The translations under genes were made by a program, and so were the position numbers. Shown here in pieces: positions 1-8,887 of a stretch of DNA of 64,000 nucleotides. This DNA comes from UMGS902 sp045538895. GTDB lineage: Bacteria > Bacillota > Clostridia > Oscillospirales > CAG-272. The DNA is taken from assembly GCA_045538895.1 (NCBI GenBank), contig JAZQEH010000078.1, positions 1 through 64,000 of the forward strand, given 5' to 3'. Below the pieces are notes generated by a model. It had not been told where the DNA came from and made no database searches. It worked only from the letters and a program-made list of their open reading frames with translations. Each line of letters opens with the position of its first letter. Position 1 is the stretch's first letter.

Positions 1-64
1 CTGGCCCTGTGAAGCCCGGCAACCTACAGTAAGTAAGGTGCTAAATCCTGAGAGATGAGATTTT
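1..64 (+). ncRNA. SAM-I riboswitch (S-box), 3' part
   Basis: The window opens inside a SAM-I riboswitch aptamer. The conserved blocks CTGGCCC, GGCAACC, AGGTGCTAAATCC and the closing GAGATGAGA appear in the family's order. The 5' half of the aptamer lies before the window. It binds S-adenosylmethionine and sits directly before metK, the gene for the enzyme that makes SAM, with a terminator hairpin between them. High SAM should therefore end transcription before metK. Confidence 0.93.
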
Positions 65-94
65 CGCCCTCGGGATATCCGGGGGCGTTTTTTT
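65..94 (+). terminator. Riboswitch expression-platform terminator
   Basis: A 9-bp GC-rich stem (65-73 with 79-87, one G-U pair) has a 5-base loop and is followed by a run of seven T. It lies between the SAM-I aptamer and metK, so it is the off-state terminator of the riboswitch. Confidence 0.9.
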
Positions 95-115
95 AGCCAC
101 AAAAAGGAGGACATA

Positions 116-1297
116 ATGAAAAAATATCTTTTTACATCTGAATCTGTTACAGAAGGACATCCCGATAAAATCTGCGATAAAATTTCTGATGCAGTTCTTG
201 ATGCAATGCTTGCACAGGATCCTAATTCCCGTGTAGCTTGCGAATCTTTTGCAACCACTGGCATTATTATGATCATGGGCGAGGTTACCACCAATGCAAC
301 TGTTGACGTTGCGGAAATTGCAAGAGAAACCGTTCGCGAAATCGGTTATGACAATGCCGAATACGGCTTTGACTGCAATACATGTGCAGTTGTAAGCTCA
401 CTTCACAAGCAGTCTGCGGATATCGCTCTTGGCGTTGATAAGTGCGCCGAGGCGAAAGCAGGTGAGCAGAGTGACGGTCTTGATACAGGTGCAGGCGACC
501 AGGGACTTATGTTCGGTTATGCTTGTACCGAAACCAAGGAACTTATGCCTTTGCCGATCTCTCTTTCTCATAAACTCGCACTCAAGCTTACCGAGGTTAG
601 AAAGAACGGCATGCTTGCATACCTCCGTCCCGATGGAAAGACTCAGGTTACTGTCGAATATGTTGATGATAAGCCTGCAAGAGTTGATGCTATTGTTGTT
701 TCTTCACAGCACAGTGCAGACGTAAGCCTTGAGCAAATTCGTGCAGACGTAATCAAGCACGTTATTACACCTATTATCCCTGCGGAAATGATTGATAGCG
801 ATACCAAGATTTTCGTTAACCCTACCGGTCGTTTTGTTATCGGCGGTCCTATGGGTGATACCGGTCTTACCGGCAGAAAGATAATCGTTGATACTTATGG
901 CGGATATTCCCGTCATGGCGGTGGTGCATTCAGCGGTAAGGACCCGACCAAGGTTGACCGTAGTGCATCCTATGCAGCAAGATATGTTGCAAAGAACGTA
1001 GTAGCTGCCGGTCTTGCAAGCAAGTGTGAGGTTCAGCTTGCTTATGCTATCGGTGTTGCGACTCCCGTTTCTGTAATGGTTGATACATTTGGCACTGGTA
1101 TTGTTTCGGACGAGCTTATTTCGAAAGTTGTTTGCGAAAAGTTCGACCTTCGTCCTGCTGCTATTATCAAGAAGTTTGATCTTCGCCGTCCTATTTACAA
1201 GCAGGTTGCTGCTTACGGTCATATGGGAAGAGAAGACCTTGATATTCCGTGGGAAAAGACCGACCTTGCCGATGAACTCAAAAACGCAATTAAATAA
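116..1297 (+). CDS. metK: S-adenosylmethionine synthetase
   Basis: Makes S-adenosylmethionine from methionine and ATP in the cytoplasm, releasing phosphate and pyrophosphate. The 393 residues match the usual family length. The N-terminus carries FTSESVTEGHPDKICDKISD, with the catalytic His in GHPDK. GAGDQG is the ATP-motif region near residue 126, and the GGGAFSGKDPTKVDRSA glycine-rich loop lies near residue 270. An AGGAGG site 5 bases before the ATG supports the start. The SAM-I riboswitch just upstream gives feedback control by the product. Confidence 0.98.
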   Translation: MKKYLFTSESVTEGHPDKICDKISDAVLDAMLAQDPNSRVACESFATTGIIMIMGEVTTNATVDVAEIARETVREIGYDNAEYGFDCNTCAVVSSLHKQSADIALGVDKCAEAKAGEQSDGLDTGAGDQGLMFGYACTETKELMPLPISLSHKLALKLTEVRKNGMLAYLRPDGKTQVTVEYVDDKPARVDAIVVSSQHSADVSLEQIRADVIKHVITPIIPAEMIDSDTKIFVNPTGRFVIGGPMGDTGLTGRKIIVDTYGGYSRHGGGAFSGKDPTKVDRSASYAARYVAKNVVAAGLASKCEVQLAYAIGVATPVSVMVDTFGTGIVSDELISKVVCEKFDLRPAAIIKKFDLRRPIYKQVAAYGHMGREDLDIPWEKTDLADELKNAIK

Positions 1298-1307
1298 TTA
1301 AAGTTTA

Positions 1308-1350
1308 CCCCTGTTACAATGAATTCATATATTGTAACAGGGGTGATTTT
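1308..1350 (+). terminator. Hairpin after metK
   Basis: A perfect 13-bp inverted repeat (1308-1320 with 1331-1343, loop of 10) follows the metK stop by 10 bases and ends in TGATTTT. It can act as a weak terminator for metK. It also overlaps the possible first codons of the next gene and holds that gene's likely ribosome-binding site in its 3' arm. Confidence 0.6.
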
Positions 1351-1351
1351 A

Positions 1352-1645
1352 GTGTATAATGATATTATTATAATTACTTTGTGCGTTTTTGCGGTGTACG
1401 GCGTTTATGCGGTTATACGTGAAATTGCTATGCTGTTTTTAAAAAAACGAGGTCTTGTTCTTGCTATCAAAATGGATTCGGACATGCGCAAGGATGAAAG
1501 AGCCGATGCCGTTGCTCTGGCAGAAAACTGCATTTACAAGCATAGTTTTCTTAACAGAACACCGATTATCATTTGCGATAAAGCCGTTGATGATTATAAA
1601 AAATACGGATATAAGATTTACGTGCGTTATACGGAGGAAAAATGA
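1352..1645 (+). CDS. Small single-pass membrane protein, unknown function
   Basis: I do not recognise this family. With a GTG start at 1352 the product is 97 residues: a hydrophobic N-terminal segment (about residues 3-32), a basic stretch, then a soluble part that includes DMRKDERADAVALAENC. An ATG at 1319 in the same frame would put the start inside the preceding hairpin. The GTG has an AGGGGTG site at good spacing, so I prefer it. The stop overlaps the start of recD2 by 4 bases (1642-1645), so the two genes are translationally coupled. A link to DNA repair rests on position only. Confidence 0.6.
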   Translation: MYNDIIIITLCVFAVYGVYAVIREIAMLFLKKRGLVLAIKMDSDMRKDERADAVALAENCIYKHSFLNRTPIIICDKAVDDYKKYGYKIYVRYTEEK

Positions 1646-3867
1646 CCGAGGAAAGGAATGTTATAACGGGTACTGTTGAAGCTGTTGTGTACAGAAATGA
1701 TGCAAACGGATATACAATACTCGAAGTTTATTCAGAGGAAAGAAAAGAAGTTATAACTGTAGTTGGTACTATGCCTTTCGTCGGCGAAGGTGAGGCAATA
1801 CAGGTAAAAGGTGAGTGGGTTTTTCATAGCGAATACGGTAAACAATTTCGTGCTGATTCATTTGAAAAGAGATTACCTCAGGATACAAATGCCATATTAA
1901 AGTATTTGTCATCGGGTATTGTCAAAGGTATCGGACCGAAAACCGCTGCAAAGATAGTAGAAAAATACGGCGCAGATACGCTTGAAATTATGTCTGAACA
2001 TCCGGAATGGTTGGCTGATTTTAAGGGAATATCAGTAAGGAAAGCACTCGAAATCAGCGAACAGGTTAAACAGCAGACCACGTTTTACAAGTTGTTTGAT
2101 TTTTGCCGTGACCGTTTTCCTATGCCTGTTGCACTCCGAATACATAAGGCATACGGCGAAAGAGCGATAGATGTTTTAAAGCATGATCCATATTCGCTCT
2201 GCGGCGAAATTGACGGGTATACCTTTGCAGCCGCAGATGCCATTGCTATCGAAAATGGATATAACCGTGAAGGAAGAGAGCGTGTTTTCGGGGCTACTGT
2301 TCAGGTTCTTAAACAAGCTTGCCGGAATGGAGGTCATTCCGGTTTGCCGGTTAAAACGGTAATCAAAGAGGTCGCAGAGTTAATTGAAGTTGATATAAAG
2401 GTTGTAGCTGAGCTTATAAAGGATTTTGCACTTTGCGGTGAAATAGGATATTTGCAGCGTGAAGAGGGAGCTTTGCTTTTCATAAAGGGATTTCTTGATG
2501 CCGAGAGAACTATAGTAAGAAATCTTTATCATATTGATAAAAGCTGCATCAGATATGATTTGAGCGATATGGAGCCGCTTATAAGGCGAGTGGAGATTGA
2601 AAGCGGAATTCAGTTTGCACCCGAACAGAGAGAGGCGATTTTCACTGCCGCAGAAAGCGGTGTTACAGTTGTTACCGGTGGTCCCGGTACGGGAAAAACA
2701 ACTATTATAAAGGCTTTGATTCGTATTTATGAAAGTATGGGCTGCGATGTTGCACTCGCTGCACCTACAGGCAGAGCGGCTAAAAGAATGTCGGAGGCTA
2801 CTTCACACGAGGCTAAAACCATTCACCGCCTGCTTGAAGTAGAGTATTGCGATGACGAGGGCGGAGCATCAGTATTTGCCCGTAACGAGCGCAATCTGCT
2901 TGAAGAAGATATTATAATCATTGATGAAGCGTCGATGATAGATATGTTTTTGATGAATTCGCTTTTGCGTGCTGTAAGACCAGGTTCAAGGTTTGTATTG
3001 ATAGGCGACTGTGATCAGTTGCCGAGTGTCGGTGCTGGTAATGTTTTACGTGATATCATTGATAGCGGCGTATTTAACACGGTGAGATTAACTGAGGTTT
3101 TCAGACAGGGAAAGGAAAGTCTGATAGTTACCAATGCTCATAAAATCAACCGTGGAGAAAAGCCGATTTTAGATAAGCATGATATGGACTTTTTCTTTAT
3201 GCACCGTGAGAATTCGGAAAACTTGATGAATACGGTGATTGATTTGGTAATCAATCGCTTGCCGAAAAAGTACGGTGTAAGTGCTTTTGACCGTATTCAG
3301 CTTATCACTCCAACCAAAAAAGGCGGTGCCGGAACCGAGTCGCTCAACCGCATTTTACAGCAATATCTTAATCCTCCCACTCCGTCAAAACACGAAAAGA
3401 AACATGGTGAAACCGTGTTTAGGGAAGGCGATAAGGTTATGCAGGTGCGGAACAACTATGATCTTATGTGGTATGAGGGTGGCAAGGAACGGTTTGGAAT
3501 TTACAACGGTGATATTGGCATAATAAAAAAGATTGTGGATAACAAGAATCTTATGGTTATTGATTTTGAGGGACGTGAGGTTCAGTATTCGTTTGAATAT
3601 ATCGCTGATATCGAGCATGCCTATGCTATAACCGTACACAAGAGTCAGGGAAGTGAATATCCTATTGTGATTATGCCAATTACCGATGTTGCTCCCATGC
3701 TTATGACAAGAAATTTGTTATACACCGCTGTGACACGTGCAAAGCAAATGGCAGTTCTGGTTGGCAGAGAAGCTGCACTCATGCAAATGGTAAATAATAA
3801 ACAGGAAAATTTGAGGTATACAGGACTAAAAACTCAATTGGAAACAGCAAATGCTAAAAATAATTGA
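1642..3867 (+). CDS. recD2: RecD2-type ATP-dependent DNA helicase
   Basis: A 5'-to-3' superfamily 1 helicase of the RecD2/YrrC family, which acts in DNA repair without RecBC. The 741 residues fit the family. The order is an N-terminal OB-like domain, helix-hairpin-helix motifs near residues 85-140 (GIVKGIGPKTAAKIVEKYG), Walker A GGPGTGKT at 346-353, the DEAS motif II near 428-431 (IIIDEASM), GDCDQLPSVGAG near 455, and the C-terminal UvrD-like motif AITVHKSQGSEYP. A GGAGG site precedes the ATG. The 5' end overlaps the small membrane gene, and the 3' end overlaps comF by 17 bases, which suggests one transcript. Confidence 0.96.
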   Translation: MTEERNVITGTVEAVVYRNDANGYTILEVYSEERKEVITVVGTMPFVGEGEAIQVKGEWVFHSEYGKQFRADSFEKRLPQDTNAILKYLSSGIVKGIGPKTAAKIVEKYGADTLEIMSEHPEWLADFKGISVRKALEISEQVKQQTTFYKLFDFCRDRFPMPVALRIHKAYGERAIDVLKHDPYSLCGEIDGYTFAAADAIAIENGYNREGRERVFGATVQVLKQACRNGGHSGLPVKTVIKEVAELIEVDIKVVAELIKDFALCGEIGYLQREEGALLFIKGFLDAERTIVRNLYHIDKSCIRYDLSDMEPLIRRVEIESGIQFAPEQREAIFTAAESGVTVVTGGPGTGKTTIIKALIRIYESMGCDVALAAPTGRAAKRMSEATSHEAKTIHRLLEVEYCDDEGGASVFARNERNLLEEDIIIIDEASMIDMFLMNSLLRAVRPGSRFVLIGDCDQLPSVGAGNVLRDIIDSGVFNTVRLTEVFRQGKESLIVTNAHKINRGEKPILDKHDMDFFFMHRENSENLMNTVIDLVINRLPKKYGVSAFDRIQLITPTKKGGAGTESLNRILQQYLNPPTPSKHEKKHGETVFREGDKVMQVRNNYDLMWYEGGKERFGIYNGDIGIIKKIVDNKNLMVIDFEGREVQYSFEYIADIEHAYAITVHKSQGSEYPIVIMPITDVAPMLMTRNLLYTAVTRAKQMAVLVGREAALMQMVNNKQENLRYTGLKTQLETANAKNN

Positions 3868-4591
3868 CAGAATTTTTGATTATATCTTTGTTCCGAAATG
3901 CGGCGGATGCCATTGCCGCATGGATAGGCAAAGTGTTGGTCTGTGCGAAAAATGTAAAAATGTTTATCAGGATGAGAGGGCAGAGTATTGCGATTTCTGC
4001 GGCATGGAAGCAGCAATTTGCAGATGTGTTCCTCCTGCGTTGTTGGTAACCGGCTGCTACGATTATAGGAAACTTGTCTTTTACAAAAAGAGTAACGGTG
4101 AAAACGTTATGCATAATATGATATACGGCATAAAGCGTAGCAATAACCGTTCTCTTGCAAAGCTTTTTGCAAGAGAAATGCTCGCTTTGGATGACTCTGC
4201 TATAACCGAAAATGCTATAGTTACATATGCACCCCGTGCAATGCGGTCTGTCAAAAAGTACGGTTACGATCATGCGAAGATGCTTGCGGCATACTATGCG
4301 AAGCTTGGCGGTTATGAGTTTAAAACCTTGCTTCGCAGAAAAGTATCATTGAGTCAAAAACAGCAAAAATTGTTGAATTACAAGCAACGTGCGAAAAATG
4401 TAAAAGGTGCATTTGCTGTGTGCAATGAAGATGCAATTTCAGGCAAAACTGTCATTTTGATTGATGATGTTGTAACCAGCGGTGCGACAATGGGTGAGTG
4501 CACAGATACTTTATATGCCGCCGGTGCTAAAAATGTAATTTGCCGTAGTATTGCATACACATACAAGAAGAATAAATGCAAAAATGATTGA
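3851..4591 (+). CDS. comF: ComF-family phosphoribosyltransferase-like protein
   Basis: ComF family proteins are needed for DNA uptake in naturally competent bacteria. The N-terminal part has paired cysteines of a zinc-ribbon type (CGGCHC, CEKC, CDFCG). The C-terminal half has the phosphoribosyl-diphosphate-binding signature VILIDDVVTSGATMGEC (about residues 200-216). The length of 246 fits the family. It overlaps recD2 by 17 bases. comF, dprA and a ComEC-like hydrolase are all in this window, but no uptake pilus or ComEC channel is seen here, so active competence is not shown. Confidence 0.92.
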   Translation: MLKIIDRIFDYIFVPKCGGCHCRMDRQSVGLCEKCKNVYQDERAEYCDFCGMEAAICRCVPPALLVTGCYDYRKLVFYKKSNGENVMHNMIYGIKRSNNRSLAKLFAREMLALDDSAITENAIVTYAPRAMRSVKKYGYDHAKMLAAYYAKLGGYEFKTLLRRKVSLSQKQQKLLNYKQRAKNVKGAFAVCNEDAISGKTVILIDDVVTSGATMGECTDTLYAAGAKNVICRSIAYTYKKNKCKND

Positions 4592-4616
4592 TTTTACTTC
4601 TCAACTGTGATACAAT
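4588..4616 (+). promoter_or_regulatory. Sigma-A promoter for mreB
   Basis: TTGATT at 4588-4593 and TACAAT at 4611-4616 are separated by exactly 17 bases, about 45 bases before the mreB start. The -35 box overlaps the comF stop codon. Confidence 0.65.
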
Positions 4617-4662
4617 AAATCTGTATGTAGATAATTTTGCACCGAAAGGAATGGTCATATAG

Positions 4663-5685
4663 ATGAGTCGTGATATTGGCATAGATCTTGGTACTGCCAC
4701 GGTGCTTGTGTATGTAAAAGGAAAAGGAATCGTGCTCGAAGAGCCTTCCGTTGTTGCTATAGATAAGCTTACTGATAAGGTTATTTGCGTTGGCAGAGAT
4801 GCACAGCAAATGCTCGGCAGAGCACCGAATAACATTGAGGTTGTCAGACCTCTGAGGGACGGTGTAATCAGCCGATATGAAGTAACTTTGCAAATGCTCA
4901 GGCATTTTCTTAATAAGGCTTGCGGAGGTTCTTTGTTCAGACCTAGAATAATGGTTTGCGTACCAAGCGGTATTACTGAGGTTGAGGAACGTGCGGTTAT
5001 TGATGCTGCCAATCAGGCAGGCGCACGTAAAACGTATTTGATAGAGGAGCCGGTAGCGGCGGCATTGGGAGCGGATATTGATATTTCCATGCCTAATGGT
5101 AACTTGATCGTGGATATTGGTGGCGGTACAACGGATATTGCTTTGATATCGCTTGATAATACTGTTGTCACTGAATCTGTAAAGGTTGGCGGTGACAAGT
5201 TTGATGAAGCTATAATCAGATACATAAGAAGAAAATACGGAGTTCTTATTGGCGAGCGTACGGCAGAAGACGTAAAATTGCATATCGGTTCTGCTATTCC
5301 TCGTCCCGAAGAAAAATATATTGATATAAAAGGACGTTGTCTGTCACAGGGGCTCCCAAAAGCAATAAGGCTTTGTTCATCGGAAATGGTAGCAGCGCTT
5401 GACGAGCCTATTTCCGCTATTCTTGAGGCGGTATGTTCTGTTGTTGAAAGAACACCTCCGGAACTTGTTGGAGATGTTCTGGCAAACGGCATTGTTATGA
5501 CCGGTGGAGGAAGTATGCTCTACGGTCTGGATTATAGGATTTTTAAAGCTACCGGTATAAAAACACGTGTTGCAAAAAATGCGGTACAATGTGTTGCTCG
5601 CGGCACCGGAAAGGCGCTTGAGAATTTGTCAAGAGACTCTGACGGAGCTTTAAGACTGTCAAAGTCACGTCAAGAGAACTATTAA
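4663..5685 (+). CDS. mreB: Rod-shape protein MreB/Mbl, actin-like
   Basis: A bacterial actin homologue that guides cell-wall synthesis along the cell side. The 340 residues match MreB/Mbl. Seen are the phosphate-1 loop DIGIDLGTATVLVYVKGKG at the N-terminus, EEPVAAALGA, the phosphate-2 loop VDIGGGTTDIALIS near residues 150-163, and the adenosine motif VMTGGGSMLYG near residue 285. It stands alone without mreC or mreD, as Mbl-type paralogues often do, so MreB versus Mbl cannot be decided. The ribosome-binding site (AAAGGA) is rather far from the ATG. A promoter precedes it and a strong hairpin follows. Confidence 0.93.
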   Translation: MSRDIGIDLGTATVLVYVKGKGIVLEEPSVVAIDKLTDKVICVGRDAQQMLGRAPNNIEVVRPLRDGVISRYEVTLQMLRHFLNKACGGSLFRPRIMVCVPSGITEVEERAVIDAANQAGARKTYLIEEPVAAALGADIDISMPNGNLIVDIGGGTTDIALISLDNTVVTESVKVGGDKFDEAIIRYIRRKYGVLIGERTAEDVKLHIGSAIPRPEEKYIDIKGRCLSQGLPKAIRLCSSEMVAALDEPISAILEAVCSVVERTPPELVGDVLANGIVMTGGGSMLYGLDYRIFKATGIKTRVAKNAVQCVARGTGKALENLSRDSDGALRLSKSRQENY

Positions 5686-5712
5686 AAAAGTGAACGCATG
5701 CGTTCACTTTTT
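5685..5712. terminator. Perfect-palindrome terminator after mreB
   Basis: A 28-base perfect palindrome (arms of 14) begins in the mreB stop codon. It has an A-run on one side and a T-run on the other, so it can end transcription in either direction. Confidence 0.9.
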
Positions 5713-5731
5713 ATGTTGAAGTGTTGGTAAA

Positions 5732-7135
5732 ATGGGATTTTTAAAGAAAATTTTTTCAACAGAATATATGGTAAAACCAAGCGAAAGGCTTGGAGATTTG
5801 CCGGGTAATAAAGAGGCATATTTCACTTTTGTAAAAATGGCATGGCCGGCTATGATAGAATCATTGTTTGTAGCGTTGGCAAGCTTTATTGACGGGATGA
5901 TGGTTAGCCGTGCAAGCCCTACAGCAGTTGCGGCAGTTGGTGTTACTACTCAGCCTCGAATGATTTTTTACATACTGTTTTTTGCTATTAGCGCGTCTAC
6001 CGTTGCTATTGTCAGCAGAAGATACGGTGAAAACAGACAAGAGGCCGCGAGCAGATGTGCGGCGCAGAATTTCAGCATAAGTGTAATTGTTGCAATTATT
6101 GAGGGAATATTGGTTTTCTCTGTGGCTCGACCTCTTCTTCTTTTTTCGGGTGCTCAAAGCGATACTATTGCTGAAGCAATGGTATATTTCAAAATATCCA
6201 CTGTGGGTATGTTTTTCTACTCGTTTGGTTGCGTGCTTAATGCAGCTCAACGTGGCACTGGAAGAACAAAAATAACTATGCGTTCTTCTTTGATTGGTAA
6301 TATTCTTAATGTTATACTGAACTATTTTTTGATAAACGGAATCTGGATTTTCCCAAGACTCGGTGTCAAGGGTGCTGCTATTGCTACTCTTTGCGGCAAT
6401 ATTTGTTCTTTTTTGGTTTCGTTGTTCTCGTATTTGGGAAAGAGTTCGTATCTTAAACTTCGCCCGTCGTATTTTTTCGGCTTCGAGCGAGAAACTTTAA
6501 ATGCCCTTGTTCATGTCGGCGGCGGTGCCGGTGTAGAACAGGTGTTTATGCGAGCGGGAATGTTTATGTTTGCCAAGGTTGTTGCCGATCTTGGTACAGA
6601 AGCTATGACTACACACCAGATTTGTATGAATATAATTAATCTTTCTTTTGCTTGCGGTGACGGTTTAAGTGCGGCATCGGCGGCAATAGTGGGGCAGAAT
6701 TTGGGCAGAGGACGCGGGGATGTTTCTCTTATGTACGGCAAAGTTGCACAGCGTATAGCATGGGGATTCTCAGCGATTTTGTTTGCCATTTTCACCTTGG
6801 GCGGAGAGTTCTTGATAAGGCTATTTTCGGATGATATAGCAGTTATTAATGAAGGTGTTAATATACTTATAATTGTCGCATTTGTAAGCCTTGCTCAAGT
6901 TTCACAGATTATTTTTACCGGCTCTCTGCGAGGAGCTGGTGACACAAGGTTCAATGCAGTTGTTTCTTTTTTCAGCATAGATATTATAAGACCCACGCTG
7001 GCTTTTGTACTGTGCCATATTTTTCATATAGGTGTTATTGGTGCCTGGTTTGCACTGATGTTGGATCAGTATACACGTTTTATTTGCGTTACCGTGCATT
7101 TCTATCGCGGTAAGTGGAGAAATATCAAACTTTAA
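5732..7135 (+). CDS. MATE-family multidrug/cation antiporter
   Basis: An integral membrane transporter of the MATE (NorM/DinF-like) family, which exports cationic compounds in exchange for Na+ or H+. The 467 residues contain about twelve hydrophobic segments in two similar halves. The first half starts with KMAWPAMIESLFVALASFIDGMMV, and the second has GGGAGVEQVFMRAGMF and an FTGSLRGAGDTRF loop near residue 395, typical of the family. The substrate cannot be told. The ribosome-binding site before the ATG is weak. The next gene follows 12 bases after the stop, so they are probably co-transcribed. Confidence 0.93.
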   Translation: MGFLKKIFSTEYMVKPSERLGDLPGNKEAYFTFVKMAWPAMIESLFVALASFIDGMMVSRASPTAVAAVGVTTQPRMIFYILFFAISASTVAIVSRRYGENRQEAASRCAAQNFSISVIVAIIEGILVFSVARPLLLFSGAQSDTIAEAMVYFKISTVGMFFYSFGCVLNAAQRGTGRTKITMRSSLIGNILNVILNYFLINGIWIFPRLGVKGAAIATLCGNICSFLVSLFSYLGKSSYLKLRPSYFFGFERETLNALVHVGGGAGVEQVFMRAGMFMFAKVVADLGTEAMTTHQICMNIINLSFACGDGLSAASAAIVGQNLGRGRGDVSLMYGKVAQRIAWGFSAILFAIFTLGGEFLIRLFSDDIAVINEGVNILIIVAFVSLAQVSQIIFTGSLRGAGDTRFNAVVSFFSIDIIRPTLAFVLCHIFHIGVIGAWFALMLDQYTRFICVTVHFYRGKWRNIKL

Positions 7136-7147
7136 TTGGAGGATATT

Positions 7148-8029
7148 ATGGGTGTTGCAAAGAAACTGATGGCAGTGCTGCTTGCTTTAGTACTTTTTTC
7201 GAGTGTGCTGTTATTAATAATTGAATATAAGAATCTTAACCAAGCAGATAATAACGGTGTAAGTACAAATTTTGATATTAATGTTCATTTTATTGATGTC
7301 GGACAAGGTGACTGTTCGTTAATTGAATCACCGCGCGGCAATGTTTTAATTGATGCGGGCACAAGCGATAGCCGCTATAAAATTGAGAGTTATGTTGACT
7401 CGCTCGGAATTACTGAGTTTGAATATGCAATTTTTACTCATCCTCACGAAGATCATATTGGCAGTGCAGATTATTTGCTCGAGAAATATAATTTTAAGAA
7501 AATAATTATGCCAACGGCTGTTAATTCAACCCCTATTTACAATAGTTTTATTGATGCAGTTGAAAAAGAAGGATGCCAGGTTTTAATTGCCCGTGCTGGA
7601 GCTAATTATTCGATAGGCGATATAGATATTAATATTTTTGCTCCTGATGACAGTTATGACACTACTGATTTAAATAATATGAGTGTTGTAGCAAAGGTTG
7701 ATATTGGTGATGTTTCATTCATGTTTACCGGTGATGCCGAGGAACCATCTGAAATCAGCATGTGTAACGGTGGTTATGCTTTGGATGCAGATATATTAAA
7801 AGTTGCTCACCACGGTTCAAGCACTTCTACTACCGATGCGTTTTTGAATGCAGTCACACCTGAAGTTGCTATAATATCCGCAGGCGAGAATAACGATTAC
7901 GGTCATCCGCATGCCGAAACCATGAGTAAACTTAACGGTGCCAAGATAAATACATATATAACATATACTGTCGGAAGTATTGTGGTTGGTACTGACGGTA
8001 TAACTTATCAGATCGTAACAGAAAAGTGA
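7148..8029 (+). CDS. ComEC/Rec2-like metallo-beta-lactamase-fold hydrolase, membrane-anchored
   Basis: A stand-alone MBL-fold enzyme similar to the C-terminal hydrolase domain of the DNA-uptake protein ComEC. Of its 293 residues, 5-26 form a membrane anchor or uncleaved signal. The body has HFIDVGQGDCSLIES, the metal motif THPHEDHIG (His98, His100, Asp102, His103), FTGDAEE and KVAHHGSSTST. The ComEC channel domain is absent. The start is the ATG at 7148, after GGAGG. An upstream TTG at 7136 is in frame but lies before that site. A substrate (nucleic acid or phosphodiester) is inference from the family. Confidence 0.9.
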   Translation: MGVAKKLMAVLLALVLFSSVLLLIIEYKNLNQADNNGVSTNFDINVHFIDVGQGDCSLIESPRGNVLIDAGTSDSRYKIESYVDSLGITEFEYAIFTHPHEDHIGSADYLLEKYNFKKIIMPTAVNSTPIYNSFIDAVEKEGCQVLIARAGANYSIGDIDINIFAPDDSYDTTDLNNMSVVAKVDIGDVSFMFTGDAEEPSEISMCNGGYALDADILKVAHHGSSTSTTDAFLNAVTPEVAIISAGENNDYGHPHAETMSKLNGAKINTYITYTVGSIVVGTDGITYQIVTEK

Positions 8030-8052
8030 TGTGCATTTGCACATCACTTTTT
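8022..8052. terminator. Bidirectional terminator between the MBL gene and spo0A
   Basis: A 14-bp inverted repeat (8022-8035 with 8038-8051), with A and T runs on its outer ends, lies between two convergent genes. It can serve both. Confidence 0.92.
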
Positions 8053-8055
8053 ATA

Positions 8056-8841
8056 TTAAAACAGTTTTAATTTCAGCCGCAAGTTGTCTGCTATCATAGC
8101 AATGAATTCGCTGTTTGTAGGTTTGCCACGGTTATTCTGAATGGTATATCCGAAATACGAGTTCAAGGTGTCTACATCGCCTCTGTCCCATGCTACTTCA
8201 ATAGCGTGACGAATGGCACGTTCCACCCGGGAAGTGGTGGTGGAAAATTTCTTTGCAACGGAGGGGTAGAGAACTTTAGTTACTGAATTTATAATTTCAC
8301 TGTCGTTGATTGTCATTAAAATAGCGGTACGTAAGTATTGATAGCCTTTAATGTGTGCAGGTACGCCGATTTGATGAATAATTTGTGTTACTTGTGTTTC
8401 AAGGTCGGCGGTTGGTTTTTGCATATTATCAACTGACTGAACCAGATGAGGCTTAGAACGTCTTGTAGTGATAGCGTCTATATGTTCGATAAGGCTTGTG
8501 TAATTGTACGGTTTGAGCAAACAGAGTTCTGCTCCAAGATTGGTGGCCTCTACAAACAGATTCTGATTTGCCACCATGGATACTACAATAAACGATGTAG
8601 GAAGGTCTTTGCCAAAGTCTATGCTTCTGCTGTTTCTGAGTACTCCGATACCGTCGAGTTTGGTCAGCCAAATGTCGATGATGGCAATATCCGGATGTAA
8701 GCGTGATATTTTTAGAATAGCATCATCTCCGTTTGTAGCTATTTCTACGTTTCTGTATCCCGCACGGTATAGGTTTTCTTTTAAATAATTTCGTTGTTCG
8801 GCATTTTCATCGGCAATAAGAATTTTAGTATTCAGTTCCAT
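8056..8841 (-). CDS. spo0A: Stage 0 sporulation response regulator Spo0A
   Basis: Master transcription factor of sporulation. When phosphorylated it binds 0A boxes and switches on early sporulation genes. The 261 residues have a receiver domain at 1-125 with acidic pocket Asp11/Glu12, phosphoacceptor Asp56 (IIDIWL) and Lys110. The Spo0A DNA-binding domain follows, with the near-invariant recognition-helix run SRVERAIRHAIEVAW near residues 203-217. A TGA lies in frame four codons upstream, so the ATG at 8841 is the only reasonable start, although the GGAG site is about 14 bases away. The gene stands alone, as it commonly does. Confidence 0.97.
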   Translation of the reverse strand: MELNTKILIADENAEQRNYLKENLYRAGYRNVEIATNGDDAILKISRLHPDIAIIDIWLTKLDGIGVLRNSRSIDFGKDLPTSFIVVSMVANQNLFVEATNLGAELCLLKPYNYTSLIEHIDAITTRRSKPHLVQSVDNMQKPTADLETQVTQIIHQIGVPAHIKGYQYLRTAILMTINDSEIINSVTKVLYPSVAKKFSTTTSRVERAIRHAIEVAWDRGDVDTLNSYFGYTIQNNRGKPTNSEFIAMIADNLRLKLKLF

Positions 8842-8887
8842 AAGTTGTATTCATGCTCCTTTTTTTCATATATAAAGATTTTACGAT

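Noticed and set aside
4651..4662. Three-codon ATG-GTC-ATA-TAG frame just before the mreB start
   Set aside because: It directly abuts the AAAGGA site with no spacing, so it is unlikely to be translated as a leader peptide.
4594..5283. Minus-strand open frames opposite mreB
   Set aside because: mreB accounts for this DNA with full family motifs. The antisense frames lack starts with ribosome-binding sites.
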